Positions 16,903-25,996 of a DNA stretch of 62,783 nucleotides are shown in pieces (within the stretch, counting starts at the first letter, position 1; each line of letters starts with the position of its first letter). This DNA is from Burkholderiales bacterium. Its GTDB lineage: Bacteria; Pseudomonadota; Gammaproteobacteria; Burkholderiales; SG8-41. The stretch covers positions 1 to 62,783 of the forward strand of contig JAURHM010000010.1 of NCBI GenBank assembly GCA_030833315.1, in the 5' to 3' direction. The notes below the pieces were generated by a model. The model made no database searches. It was given only the letters and a program-made list of their open reading frames with translations, and was not told where the DNA came from. A program made the position numbers and the translations under genes.

Positions 16903-17427
16903 GTGGCGCGCATCGCGGTGTTCAATCAGAAAGGCGGCGTCGGCAAGACGACAAGGACGCCCAAGCTCGCAGGGTTACTGAATTACCGCGACGATGATCC
17001 ATTGGTGATCGATCTTGATCCGCAGGCCCACCTGACCGCGGCGTGGTGGTGCCGCGAGCGGTGGTCAGTCTCTACGGTCTTTATGCGCATGGCTGTCGAT
17101 ATTGAGCGTCAGTTGCGTGAACGGTATGGCGATGAAGTCTGCGCCACGCACATCGCGGAAAAGGTCAGCCCGGCGGAAAGTCCGGCTGGCAACCAGGATG
17201 TTTTCGATCACGCACCCGCAAGCCGTGGCGCGCAGCATTACACCGAACTGCTGGAAGAGCTGGTGGTTGCGGGATTCATGCATGCAGCAAGGACTAGAAC
17301 CCGTCCGGTCACGCGCAACGTACCTCCGGGTGCGCGCACGGCACTGACGTCGGAGCAGCAATCCGCTGTGCAGAGTCAGGTGGCCGCCGGTCTGAAACTG
17401 GTGCATGCCCTGCAAACCGGCAGCTGA
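16903..17427 (+). pseudogene. ParA-family ATPase remnant with internal deletion
   Basis: From GTG 16903 the frame encodes RIAVFNQKGGVGKTT, a typical ParA deviant Walker A, then PLVIDLDPQAHLTA, the Walker A-prime region. After about 60 residues it jumps to a stretch resembling the ParA C-terminus (KVSPAESPAGNQDVFDHAP, then SRGAQHY). Family members are about 200-260 residues and carry the Walker B switch region between these parts; that middle segment is missing. The remaining tail, rich in Arg and Ala, matches nothing I know. I call it a pseudogene; a functional short protein cannot be excluded. Confidence 0.7.
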
Positions 17428-17456
17428 GTTCACCGGCAAGGCGGGAGAACCTGCGA

Positions 17457-17678
17457 TCAGCCTGAATCGTCCTGCTTGCTGATCAGGGAAATCATGCTTT
17501 CCAGATCAACGCCGTCTCCACGGTTGCCCGCGGTAATCTCGTTGCATTCCAGAATTTCGCGGTGCTGGTAAATCTGCCGGATGCGGTTTTCGGCTTCTTC
17601 CCGGGTTCGTGATTGCGCCACCAGATTGTCTACTGTCATGCCGCCGCGTGTTTCGATACGGAATCCGTATTTCGTCAT
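17457..17678 (-). CDS. Small conserved hypothetical protein
   Basis: About 73 residues from ATG 17678 (an in-frame GTG at 17693 would add five). The pattern KYGFRIETRGGMTVDNLVAQSRTREEAENRIRQIY with ILECNEI looks like a short alpha/beta domain of a kind I recall from betaproteobacterial small proteins, without an assigned function. No signal peptide or membrane helix. It lies 33 bp downstream of the carbonic-anhydrase-like gene on the same strand and could share its transcript. Confidence 0.65.
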   Translation of the reverse strand: MTKYGFRIETRGGMTVDNLVAQSRTREEAENRIRQIYQHREILECNEITAGNRGDGVDLESMISLISKQDDSG

Positions 17679-17710
17679 CTCGGCCACGCACACCCCAGTT
17701 GGTCCGGGTT

Positions 17711-18235
17711 TCAGGAAGGGTCGGGCTTCAGTTCGCTGCGGAAACGTTTGAAGTTCTGCACGTAATGATCGGCGATGCGGTTGATGCGTGCGATTTCCTC
17801 GGGGGAAAGCTGGCGCACCACCTTGCCGGGCATACCCAGCACCATCGAGCCGTCGGGAATTTCCTTGCCTTCGCCGATGAAAGCGCGGGCGCCGATCAGG
17901 CAGTTCTTGCCGATTCTGGCGCCGTTGAGAATCACTGCGCCGATACCGACGAGGCTGCCTTCACCGATAGTGCAGCCGTGTAGCATCGCCATATGACCGA
18001 CGCTGACGTTTTTCTCCAGCGTCAGCGGAAAGCCCGGATCGGCGTGCAGTACTGAACCGTCCTGCACCTGCGAGTTTTCACCGATGTTGATGTTCTCGTT
18101 GTCGCTGCGCAATACGCAGTTCCACCAGATGCTGGCGTTGTTCTCGAGGGTGACGCTGCCGATGACGGTGGCGGAGGGGGCAATCCAGTAATCGCCCTTG
18201 CACAACACCTTGCGTTCGCCGAGGCTGTATTTCAT
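17711..18235 (-). CDS. Gamma-carbonic-anhydrase-like hexapeptide protein
   Basis: A 174-residue left-handed beta-helix protein with many hexapeptide turns ([LIV]-G-x4). The three zinc histidines of the gamma-carbonic-anhydrase/YrdA family are seen as His64 (SVLHADPG), His81 and His86 (VGHMAMLHG). A short C-terminal helix follows. It is probably cytoplasmic and trimeric. It lies 16 bp downstream of the first gamma-glutamyltransferase gene. Many family members lack detectable carbonic anhydrase activity, so the reaction is uncertain. Confidence 0.9.
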   Translation of the reverse strand: MKYSLGERKVLCKGDYWIAPSATVIGSVTLENNASIWWNCVLRSDNENINIGENSQVQDGSVLHADPGFPLTLEKNVSVGHMAMLHGCTIGEGSLVGIGAVILNGARIGKNCLIGARAFIGEGKEIPDGSMVLGMPGKVVRQLSPEEIARINRIADHYVQNFKRFRSELKPDPS

Positions 18236-18251
18236 CGCACGCTCCCGTGAA

Positions 18252-19841
18252 TCAGAAGCCGACAGCTTGGCCGTCGGTGCGGCGCTCGGAAGCGGCGAAG
18301 TACCCGTCTTCCATCTTGTAGATCAATTGGGCGCGGCCAAAATCGGTGGACCAGCGGTCGGCTTGCGGCATGTCATGACCACGGGCGCGCAGTTCGGCGA
18401 TGGTTTCTGCCGCTACGCCGTGCTCGATGCCGACCTTGAGGCCGGTGTCGATGCGCCAGCGCGGCGCGTCAGCGGCGGCCTGCGGATTCTGTGCGTAATC
18501 AACCATGCGCGATACTACCTGCATATGGCCCTGCGCCTGCATCGAGCCGCCCATGACACCGAAGCTCATCAGCGGTTTGCCGTTTTTGGTCAGGAAGCCA
18601 GGGATGATGGTGTGGAAGGGGCGCTTGCGTGGTGCGACGACGTTGGCGTGTTCCGGCTTCAGGCTGAATCCGTAACCACGGTTCTGCAGGCTGATGCCTG
18701 TGCCGGGGACGACAACGCCGGAACCGAAGCCGGCAAAGTTCGACTGGATGTACGACACCATCATGCCGGACTCGTCGGCGGCGGTCAGGTAGACCGTGCC
18801 GCCCTTGGACGGGTTGCCGAAAGCCGGTGCCTGCGCTTTTTTCATGTCGATCAGCTGCGCGCGTTTTTTCAGGTAAGCCTTGTCGAGCATTTCGGCAGGC
18901 TTGATGCGCATTGTCGATAAATCGGAGACATATTCATTGATGTCCGCAAAGGCCAGCTTCATCGCTTCGATCTGCAGATGCATGCTGTCCGGGGAGTCGA
19001 CCGGCAGTTTGGCGACGTCGAAGTTTTCAAGGATGCCCAGCGCGATCAGCGCGGCAATGCCTTGGCCGTTTGGCGGAATCTCGTGCAACGTGTAGCCGCG
19101 GTAATCAATGCCGATGGGCTCGACCCAGTCCAGCGTGTGGCTGGTGAGATCGTCCATTGTCATCGCGCCGCCGTGCTGTTTCGACCAGGCGACGATTTTT
19201 TCGGCGATATCGCCTTTGTAGAACGCTTCACCTTGGGTTTCAGCAATACGGGCGAGGGTTTTGGCCTGCGCCGGGAAGGAGAATTTCTCGCCGGGCAGCG
19301 GCGCGCGACCACGCGGCATGAAAGCTTCGGCAAAACCTGGCTGGTTTTTCAGTTCGGGCACCTGGTTGGCCCACAGGCGGGCGATGGTCGGCGTGACCAT
19401 ATAACCATCGCTGGCGTATTTGATCGCCGGTTCGAAAAGGTCGGCAAAAGGCAGCTTGCCGAACTTTTGCGACATTTCCGCCCAGGCCGCCACGCAGCCC
19501 GGAACGGTTACCGAATCCCAGCCGCGTTGCGGCATCGACTGCGCACCTTTGAAACGGTCCGAGGTCCAGCCGGCCGGTGAACGGCCGGAAGCATTCAGTC
19601 CGTGCAGCTTCTTGCCGTCCCAGAGGATGCAGAAGGCATCGCTGCCGATACCGTTGCTGGTCGGTTCCAGTACGGTCAGTGAAATCGCCGTGGCGAGGAT
19701 CGCGTCAACGGCGTTGCCGCCCTTGAGCAACATGCGCAGGCCGGCTTGTGCGGCGAGCGGTTGTGACGTGGCTACAGCATTGCGTGCCAGTACGGGCATG
19801 CGCTGCGAGGTATAGGGGAACTGGAAGTCAAGTGTGGTCAT
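18252..19841 (-). CDS. Gamma-glutamyltransferase-family protein 1
   Basis: A 529-residue Ntn-hydrolase of the gamma-glutamyltransferase family. The large-subunit start ([21 protein letters not shown], about 24-44) and the probable self-processing site with nucleophile Thr349 in [12 protein letters not shown] are visible, as is [12 protein letters not shown] near the C-terminus. There is no signal peptide, so unlike classical periplasmic Ggt it may be cytoplasmic. No clear ribosome site precedes ATG 19841. A hairpin followed by a T-run separates it from the Bug gene upstream. Substrates may include gamma-glutamyl amides or other amides. Confidence 0.88.
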   Translation of the reverse strand: MTTLDFQFPYTSQRMPVLARNAVATSQPLAAQAGLRMLLKGGNAVDAILATAISLTVLEPTSNGIGSDAFCILWDGKKLHGLNASGRSPAGWTSDRFKGAQSMPQRGWDSVTVPGCVAAWAEMSQKFGKLPFADLFEPAIKYASDGYMVTPTIARLWANQVPELKNQPGFAEAFMPRGRAPLPGEKFSFPAQAKTLARIAETQGEAFYKGDIAEKIVAWSKQHGGAMTMDDLTSHTLDWVEPIGIDYRGYTLHEIPPNGQGIAALIALGILENFDVAKLPVDSPDSMHLQIEAMKLAFADINEYVSDLSTMRIKPAEMLDKAYLKKRAQLIDMKKAQAPAFGNPSKGGTVYLTAADESGMMVSYIQSNFAGFGSGVVVPGTGISLQNRGYGFSLKPEHANVVAPRKRPFHTIIPGFLTKNGKPLMSFGVMGGSMQAQGHMQVVSRMVDYAQNPQAAADAPRWRIDTGLKVGIEHGVAAETIAELRARGHDMPQADRWSTDFGRAQLIYKMEDGYFAASERRTDGQAVGF

Positions 19842-19853
19842 GATGGATTCGGG

Positions 19854-19879
19854 AAAAAGAAACGGGGCGCTAAGCCCCG
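19854..19879 (-). terminator. Rho-independent terminator, minus strand
   Basis: Read on the minus strand, a CGGGGC/GCCCCG stem (19863-19868 with 19874-19879) and a 5-base loop are followed by a T-rich run, TTTCTTTTT, at 19862-19854. It lies between the Bug gene (ends 19912) and the GGT start (19841), so it should cut or attenuate transcription from Bug into GGT. Confidence 0.6.
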
Positions 19880-19911
19880 AATTCTAACCTACGTGCTGTG
19901 CTGCGGCAGTC

Positions 19912-20880
19912 TTACTGCATTTCGATGCGTGCATCGCGTACGACCTTGACCCATTTCTGGATTTCGGCGCGGTTGAATTTGTCATGCGCTTCGGGCGAGG
20001 TACCGGTCGGTTCGGCGCCCTGTTCCAGCAGCGTCTTATTGACCTTGGGATCCTTCAGCGCCTGCGCCATGGCGGCATTGACGCGGTCGGCGATCGGTTT
20101 CGGCAGATTTGCGGGGCCGAACATCGCAAAGCCGCTGGAGACGATGAAATCCTTATAGCCCTGTTCCAGCATGGTCGGCACCGTGGGTGCGGCCGGTGAA
20201 CGTTTTTCGCCGGTCTGCGCGATCATCCGCATGCGGTTGGAGGTGACGTAGGGCACAGCAGCCGGCATGCTCGGGAACTGCATCTGAATATGGCCACCGA
20301 CGAGGTCGACCATCGACGGGCCGGTGCCTTTGTAGTGGACAGCCGTGAGCTTGATGCCGGTGGTCGAGATCAGCAGTTCTGCTGCGAGGTGGCCGACGGT
20401 GCCGATGCCCGCGGTTGAGTAGAAGATGTCATTGGGCCGTGATTTGGCAAGCGCGACGAATTCCTTGACGGTTTTCGGTGGCAGCGACGGGTGAAGCACA
20501 AAGGCCGTGGGCACATCGGCGACAACGCCCAGCGGCGTGAAGTCCTTGATCGAGTCGTAGGGCAGTTTTTTGACCATCGCCGGATTGATGGTGTGTGCGG
20601 CCGATGCCAGCAGCAGGGTGTAACCGTCAGGGGCGGCGCGCATGACTGCCTCGGTGCCGATGATGCTGCCGGCGCCGCCGCGGTTGTCGATGATGATCTG
20701 TTGACCGATGATTTCAGCCATTTTCGGGATAAAGATGCGGCCGATAATGTCGGTGTTGCCGCCGGCGGCAAAGGGAATCACCATGCGGATAGTGCGTGCG
20801 GGGTAGTTCTGGGCGAATGCCGTGCAGTTTGCGGCAATCAGGGCGATGGCTGCAGCGATCCGCAATCGGTTTGATTTCAT
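19912..20880 (-). CDS. Bug/TctC-family tripartite tricarboxylate transporter receptor
   Basis: A 322-residue periplasmic binding protein with a signal peptide (residues 1 to about 23, cleaved after AFA) and the standard opening QNYPARTIRMVIPFAAGG, then GQQIIIDNRGGAGS and APDGYTLL. I chose ATG 20880 because it starts directly at the signal peptide. The gene is divergent from GGT 2 across 201 bp and upstream of GGT 1 on its own strand. No TctA/TctB is adjacent, so it is an orphan receptor that may share a membrane partner elsewhere. Confidence 0.92.
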   Translation of the reverse strand: MKSNRLRIAAAIALIAANCTAFAQNYPARTIRMVIPFAAGGNTDIIGRIFIPKMAEIIGQQIIIDNRGGAGSIIGTEAVMRAAPDGYTLLLASAAHTINPAMVKKLPYDSIKDFTPLGVVADVPTAFVLHPSLPPKTVKEFVALAKSRPNDIFYSTAGIGTVGHLAAELLISTTGIKLTAVHYKGTGPSMVDLVGGHIQMQFPSMPAAVPYVTSNRMRMIAQTGEKRSPAAPTVPTMLEQGYKDFIVSSGFAMFGPANLPKPIADRVNAAMAQALKDPKVNKTLLEQGAEPTGTSPEAHDKFNRAEIQKWVKVVRDARIEMQ

Positions 20881-21081
20881 CAGTTTCTCCTCGGTTCTGC
20901 TGCTTGCCCGGCGGGCCAAAGACGGTCAGTTGATGTGTGGCCAGTTTACCAAGACCTGTGGCGGTCGTGCAGCCGTTTGCGCAAGGTCCAATTCGTGGCA
21001 ATTCACCGGGTCGGAAGGGCGCCGCGGAGTAGAATCCAAGGATTGCAGCCGCAGGACCGCGGCAAATCCGGAGATCGATAA

Positions 21082-22800
21082 ATGAGCGCCAAACGCATGA
21101 CCATCATGGGCACCCGGCACGTTGTTGCCGCAGGCCATTACCTGGCCGCCCACGCGGCCTTTGAAATCCTCGAGGCGGGAGGCAATGCCATCGACGCCGG
21201 CGTCGCGGCAGGGCTGGCCATCGGCGTGTTGCAGACCGAAAAGGTCAATATTGGCGGCGTTGCACCACAGATCATTTTTACGGCAAAAGACCGCAAGGTG
21301 CATTCCATAGACGGCCTCGGCGTCTGGCCGCAATCGATTACCCCCGATTACTTCATGAAAAAACACGGCGGCAAGATTCCGCCGGGCATCGAGCGTTGCG
21401 TGGTGCCGGCGGCGCCGGATGCATGGATTACCGCGCTGTCGCGTTTCGGTACGATGAGTTTCGGCGAGGTGGCGAGTGCGGCCATCCGTTTTGCCAGTGA
21501 AGGCTTCCCGATGTATCCGCTGATGGCCGAATTCATCGGCAGCAACGTCGACAATTATTCGCGCTGGCCGTCGAGCAAAAAAGTGTATTTGCCGGGCGGC
21601 AAGGCGCCGGTGCCTGGCAAGGTGTTTGTGCAGTCCGATCTCGGGCGCACGCTGCAGTATATGGTCGATGAAGAGCGGCGCGGCAAACGCAAGGGTCGCA
21701 AGGCCGGTCTGCTGGCGGCACGTGATGCCTTCTACAAAGGTGATATTGCCCGTGACGTCACCAAATGGATCGGCCAGCAGGGCGGCCTGATGCAATACGA
21801 TGACTTTGCGAAATTCAAGGTCAATTTTGAGCCGACGGTACAGTCGAAATTCGGCAACATCGAGTTACATGCCTGCGGACCGTGGTCGCAGGGGCCGGCG
21901 CTGCCGATGGCGCTGAATATCCTCAAGGGTTACGACCTGAAGGCGATGGGCCACAACACGCCGCAATACATCCACGTCGTCACCGAAGCGCTGAACCTCG
22001 CGTTCGCCGACCGTCACCATCATTTCGGCGATCCCAAGTTTGTCGATGTGCCGCTCAAAGGCCTGCTGTCTGAAAAATATTCGGCATGGCGCCGCTCGAT
22101 GATCAGCCCCGACAAGGCCTGGCCGGAAATGCCGCCTGCGGGCGATCCGAAAACGCTGTCCGCGCTGAAGAATATCTGCATGCCGGTGCCTCAGAAGGAT
22201 GAAGCGCCTGGTCCCGGCGACACCTCCTATCTGTGCGTGATCGATCGCCACGGCAATGCGTTCTCGGCAACGCCTTCCGACGGTTCCGACAAAACGCCGA
22301 TCATCCCCGGTGTAGGCATTCTGTGCTCGGGCCGCGGCACGCAGTCCTGGGCCGATCCTTCTCATCCGTCGTCGGTGGCGCCGGGCAAGCGCCCGCGGCT
22401 GACGCCGAATCCGGCGCTGGCGCTGAAAAACGGCCATGCCTATATGCCTTTCGGTACGCCCGGTGGTGATGTGCAGATCCAGGCGATGATCCAGGTCTTC
22501 CTCAACATCAATGTCTTCGGCATGGCCGTGCAGGACGCGGTCGAAGCGCCGCGCTTCGCCAGCTACAGCTATCCCGGGTCCTTCGAGCCTCACGCTTACT
22601 TCCCGGGCCGTTTGTATCTGGAATCGCGCATCGACAAGAACACCGGTGATGCGCTGGCGGCGATGGGGCACAAGATCTACTGGTGGGACGACATGACCTG
22701 GCTGGCCGGTTCGGTGTGCACCATCGTGAACGATTTCAAGCAGGGTGTGCTGCACGGCGGTGCTGATCCGCGGCGTCCGGCTTACGTGCTCGGCTGGTAG
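21082..22800 (+). CDS. Gamma-glutamyltransferase-family protein 2
   Basis: A 572-residue Ntn-hydrolase of the gamma-glutamyltransferase family, longer than GGT 1 and only distantly similar. The large-subunit part has EILEAGGNAIDAGVAAGLAI (28-47). The processing site appears to be Thr381 in GPGDTSYLCVID, and the small subunit contains MPFGTPGGDVQIQAM. No signal peptide is seen. ATG 21082 has a GGAG site 8 bases upstream. Two Bug receptor genes follow on the same strand. The physiological substrate is unknown; hydrolysis of an amide other than glutathione is possible. Confidence 0.86.
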   Translation: MSAKRMTIMGTRHVVAAGHYLAAHAAFEILEAGGNAIDAGVAAGLAIGVLQTEKVNIGGVAPQIIFTAKDRKVHSIDGLGVWPQSITPDYFMKKHGGKIPPGIERCVVPAAPDAWITALSRFGTMSFGEVASAAIRFASEGFPMYPLMAEFIGSNVDNYSRWPSSKKVYLPGGKAPVPGKVFVQSDLGRTLQYMVDEERRGKRKGRKAGLLAARDAFYKGDIARDVTKWIGQQGGLMQYDDFAKFKVNFEPTVQSKFGNIELHACGPWSQGPALPMALNILKGYDLKAMGHNTPQYIHVVTEALNLAFADRHHHFGDPKFVDVPLKGLLSEKYSAWRRSMISPDKAWPEMPPAGDPKTLSALKNICMPVPQKDEAPGPGDTSYLCVIDRHGNAFSATPSDGSDKTPIIPGVGILCSGRGTQSWADPSHPSSVAPGKRPRLTPNPALALKNGHAYMPFGTPGGDVQIQAMIQVFLNINVFGMAVQDAVEAPRFASYSYPGSFEPHAYFPGRLYLESRIDKNTGDALAAMGHKIYWWDDMTWLAGSVCTIVNDFKQGVLHGGADPRRPAYVLGW

Positions 22801-22858
22801 GCAATGGCACGAATGCTGCTGCGGAAGCAGTTCCGGAGTTGACCGGCTGAACTGGAGA

Positions 22859-23830
22859 ATGCCCGTGATCAAACGTTACGCAAAACTGTGCGCGCTTGCT
22901 GCGCTGCTGTTGCCTGCAACCGTAATTGCCGCCGCCACTTATCCCGACCGGCCGGTGCGGCTGATCGTCGGCTTTCCGCCGGGCGGTGCAGCTGACATTC
23001 TCGCGCGCGTTTCCGCACAGCAACTCTCGGAGCGCCTCGGCCAGCAGGTGGTGGTGGACAATCGCGGCGGCGCCGGCGGGCTGATCGCGACGGAAACAAC
23101 CGCGCGCGCCAATTCCGACGGCTACACGCTGCTGTTTTCATCGATCCCGCATGTGATCAATCCGCATCTCTACAAAAAAGTGTCCTATGACGCGCTGAAG
23201 GATTTCGCGCCGGTGGTACAGTTTGTCGCGGTGCCGTTGATGATGGCGTCGAGCAATGTTTTGCCGGTGCAGTCGGTGAAGGATCTGATCACCTATGCCA
23301 AGGCGAATCCCGGCAAGCTCAACTACGGATCGGCAGGCAACGGTTCATCAAGCCATCTTGCGGTGGAACTATTCCGGTCGATGGCCGATATCCGCATGGG
23401 CCATATCCCGTACAAAGGCACCGGTCCGCTGATCACCGACATGCTCGCCGGGCAGATCGGGATCACCATTGCCAGTGCCGTGCCGCTGGCGCCGCATGTG
23501 CGCGCTGGCAAGTTGCGCGGCCTCGGTGTCACTGGCCCGAAACGCTCGCCGGCTTTCCCGACGATTCCGGCGATTGCGGAGACGGTGAAAGGTTATGAAG
23601 TGATCAACTGGTTCGGCATTTTTGCGCCGGCCGGAACACCGAAGGCGCTGACCAATCGGATCAATGCGGTGTTGAACGAAGCGCTGCATGCGCCGGAACT
23701 GGTCAAGATGCTGCAGGCGCAAGGTGCTGATGCGGTGGGTGGCAGCGCTGAAGAATTCGAGCGCGTGGTTCGCGCCGATTATGCGAAGTGGGGGCGTGTC
23801 GTGAAGGAGTCGGGTGCGCGTGTGGATTGA
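22859..23830 (+). CDS. Bug/TctC-family receptor
   Basis: About 323 residues with a signal peptide ending near VIAAA and the family pattern TYPDRPVRLIVGFPPGG, GQQVVVDNRGGAGG and NSDGYTLL. Two starts are possible: ATG 22859, and GTG 22865, which is better spaced (6 bases) from the GGAGA site at 22854-22858. It follows GGT 2 by 58 bp and precedes another Bug gene by 42 bp. An orphan periplasmic receptor, probably for an organic acid. Confidence 0.91.
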   Translation: MPVIKRYAKLCALAALLLPATVIAAATYPDRPVRLIVGFPPGGAADILARVSAQQLSERLGQQVVVDNRGGAGGLIATETTARANSDGYTLLFSSIPHVINPHLYKKVSYDALKDFAPVVQFVAVPLMMASSNVLPVQSVKDLITYAKANPGKLNYGSAGNGSSSHLAVELFRSMADIRMGHIPYKGTGPLITDMLAGQIGITIASAVPLAPHVRAGKLRGLGVTGPKRSPAFPTIPAIAETVKGYEVINWFGIFAPAGTPKALTNRINAVLNEALHAPELVKMLQAQGADAVGGSAEEFERVVRADYAKWGRVVKESGARVD

Positions 23831-23872
23831 TTTCCGCCGTTCATCGCCGACGGTTACAACCTGGAGGATAAA

Positions 23873-24871
23873 ATGTATATAAAATCATTAAAAAACAAAT
23901 ATTTGGTAAATATCGCTGCGGCGGCGCTGCTGGTGGCGTCGGCAGCCGCAGCGCAGGCGCAGGATGCTGCGGCGAACTATCCCAACCGCACGATCCGTTA
24001 CATCGTCGGTTACACGCCCGGCGGCACCTCCGACATGCTGGCGCGCGCGGTCGGCCAGAAACTCGCTGCGGCCTGGGGGCAGCAGGTCATTGTCGATAAC
24101 CGCCCCGGTGCGGGCACCAATATCGGTACCGAACTCGGCGCGCGGGCGCCGGCAGACGGCTACACGCTGTTCATGCCGACTGTCGCCAACGCCATCAACC
24201 CGACGCTGTATCCGAAACTCGGCTACGACATGCTGAAAGATTTTGCCTACGTCACCAATTTCGCACGGGTACCGGGCATTGTCGTTGTGCATCCTTCTTT
24301 GCCTGCGAAAAACGCCAAGGAGTTGATCGCAATTGCCAAGGCCAATCCGAATGCCCTGCGCCATGGTTCCACAGGCATCGGTAGTCCGCATCACCTCGCC
24401 GGTGAAATCTTCAAAACCATGGCGGGCGTGAAGATGGTTCATGTGCCATACAAGGGTGCTACGCCGGCAATCTCCGACATCATTGCCGGGCATATTGAAG
24501 TCTACTTCGGTGCGATGGTGTCGACGCTGCCGCATGCGCGGTCCAACCGCTTGCGTGCGCTGGGAGTGACCAGCCTCAAGCGCGTGGATGCCGCAAAAGA
24601 CATTGCGACGTTGGACGAGCAGGGTCTGAAAGGGTACGAAACCGGTTCATGGTTCGGCATGGCGGTGCCGACCGGCACGCCGCAGCCGATCATTACGAAA
24701 CTGCACGCGGAATCGGTCAAGGCACTGCAGGCCCCGGACCTGCGCGACCGCATGGTTGCGGAAGGTGCCGAATTCGTTGGCGATACGCCGGCGCAGTTCA
24801 CCGCCTACATCCGCAGCGAACTGGATAAATGGGGCAAGGCCGTCAAAGCCTCGGGAGCAAAAGTCGATTGA
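23873..24871 (+). CDS. Bug/TctC-family receptor with AT-rich leader
   Basis: A 332-residue Bug receptor with an unusually long, lysine-rich signal peptide (MYIKSLKNKYLVN, then an Ala-rich core ending near AQAQ), and the family pattern NYPNRTIRYIVGYTPGG, GQQVIVDNRPGAGT and PADGYTLF. GGAGG lies 6 bases before ATG 23873. The first 30 bases of coding sequence are AT-rich and share a 17-base string with the intergenic DNA at 46010-46026. The following unknown gene starts at a TTG overlapping the stop. Confidence 0.91.
   Translation: MYIKSLKNKYLVNIAAAALLVASAAAAQAQDAAANYPNRTIRYIVGYTPGGTSDMLARAVGQKLAAAWGQQVIVDNRPGAGTNIGTELGARAPADGYTLFMPTVANAINPTLYPKLGYDMLKDFAYVTNFARVPGIVVVHPSLPAKNAKELIAIAKANPNALRHGSTGIGSPHHLAGEIFKTMAGVKMVHVPYKGATPAISDIIAGHIEVYFGAMVSTLPHARSNRLRALGVTSLKRVDAAKDIATLDEQGLKGYETGSWFGMAVPTGTPQPIITKLHAESVKALQAPDLRDRMVAEGAEFVGDTPAQFTAYIRSELDKWGKAVKASGAKVD
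23885..23901 (+). repeat. AT-rich dispersed motif, copy E
   Basis: TCATTAAAAAACAAATA, identical to 46010-46026. Here it lies inside the signal-peptide codons of a Bug gene, while the other copy is intergenic. Confidence 0.45.
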
Positions 24872-25947
24872 GCAATACCGAAACACTGCCGGACCCGAGA
24901 GAGGGTTTCTCAGCCGGAAATGACCCGCTGATTGAGGCAGCACAACAGGTTGATGATGCCGCGCTGCGTACGGCGCTGCAGCAGGCGCTGGAGACGGGTG
25001 ATGATGCCGGTATCCGCAACGCACTGGCCGTGCAACCGCCAGCCCGTGCGCAGCGCGTCGCGCGCCTGCTCGCAGCGGCGCTGGATGCGCAGGGTGAAGG
25101 CATCGGCCTTCGCTTTTTCGCCATTCCGCTGGTGATTGTTGCCGGCGCACGCAAGCCCTGCACGGTGCAGGGCGCGCTGCCCGAAGTGCATTTGCTGCGC
25201 AGTTTGCTGGAGCAACATGGCGCGGTGGGCGTCACCCGCAACTTCGGTCTCGGCAATGCGCTGGTCGGCACCGAAGCGCTGGATGCACTGTCGCCCTCGG
25301 CGCTGTGGCGCGCCGCCGGTGATCCCGCACAGCGTGTGCCGCTCGATGGGCTGCAGCCGGAACCGATCCCGGTCGCCGGCAGCCGCGAACAGGTGCATCT
25401 GCGGTTCATTACCGGCGCCGGCATCACGCCGCAGCATCTGCCGTCCTTCCTTGAGTCGGCGTCCAATATCGGCACCTGGGGTATGGCGATGACCAAAGAG
25501 CTCGCACGTCAGCTTGCGCAGTCCGGTCTCGAAATACTGCCGATGCCGCGTCCGCCGCAGCCTTTACTCACGGCAGCACACGCCGGTCGCCGCGCCCAGC
25601 TGGAAGCCGCGCTGAGCCTGTTCCTCGGAAACACGCTGCGCAAATTTCGCATGGCCGTTGGTGATCCCGAAGCCGTGCTGTCGGCACACAAACTCGACAG
25701 CGGCGCCGGCGAACTGCGGCTGAGCCTGAGCACGCCGTTTGATGATTCACTGTTTGAAGGTTTTGCCTGGCCGCTGCAGCCGCAGGATGACGCGGCTGAA
25801 GTCTCGCAGCTGTTCCAGACGGTGCTGGCTGAATGCCGTGTGCCGTCGGTGACGGTGCTGCCGCAGGTGCTGCCGGAGCGTTTGCCGGGCGGGTCGGTGT
25901 TTGTCGCAGGGCGTATGCTCGAAAGTCTGTTGCCGATCCGGCATTGA
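24868..25947 (+). CDS. Unrecognised protein, about 359 residues
   Basis: I do not recognise this family. The likely start is TTG 24868, which overlaps the preceding stop (TTGA) and has GGGAG about 9 bases upstream; an in-frame ATG at 24829 would overlap the Bug gene. Residues 20-75 are helical and Ala-rich (AALRTALQQALETGDDAGIRN). The rest mixes strands and helices with no membrane segment, signal peptide or obvious catalytic motif. The codon use is like its neighbours, so it is probably a real cytoplasmic protein. Confidence 0.7.
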   Translation: MSNTETLPDPREGFSAGNDPLIEAAQQVDDAALRTALQQALETGDDAGIRNALAVQPPARAQRVARLLAAALDAQGEGIGLRFFAIPLVIVAGARKPCTVQGALPEVHLLRSLLEQHGAVGVTRNFGLGNALVGTEALDALSPSALWRAAGDPAQRVPLDGLQPEPIPVAGSREQVHLRFITGAGITPQHLPSFLESASNIGTWGMAMTKELARQLAQSGLEILPMPRPPQPLLTAAHAGRRAQLEAALSLFLGNTLRKFRMAVGDPEAVLSAHKLDSGAGELRLSLSTPFDDSLFEGFAWPLQPQDDAAEVSQLFQTVLAECRVPSVTVLPQVLPERLPGGSVFVAGRMLESLLPIRH

Positions 25948-25996
25948 ATCGCCGGTTCAAAAGGCGATTTGTTATCAAGCTGCTACAGTGCGCGCC

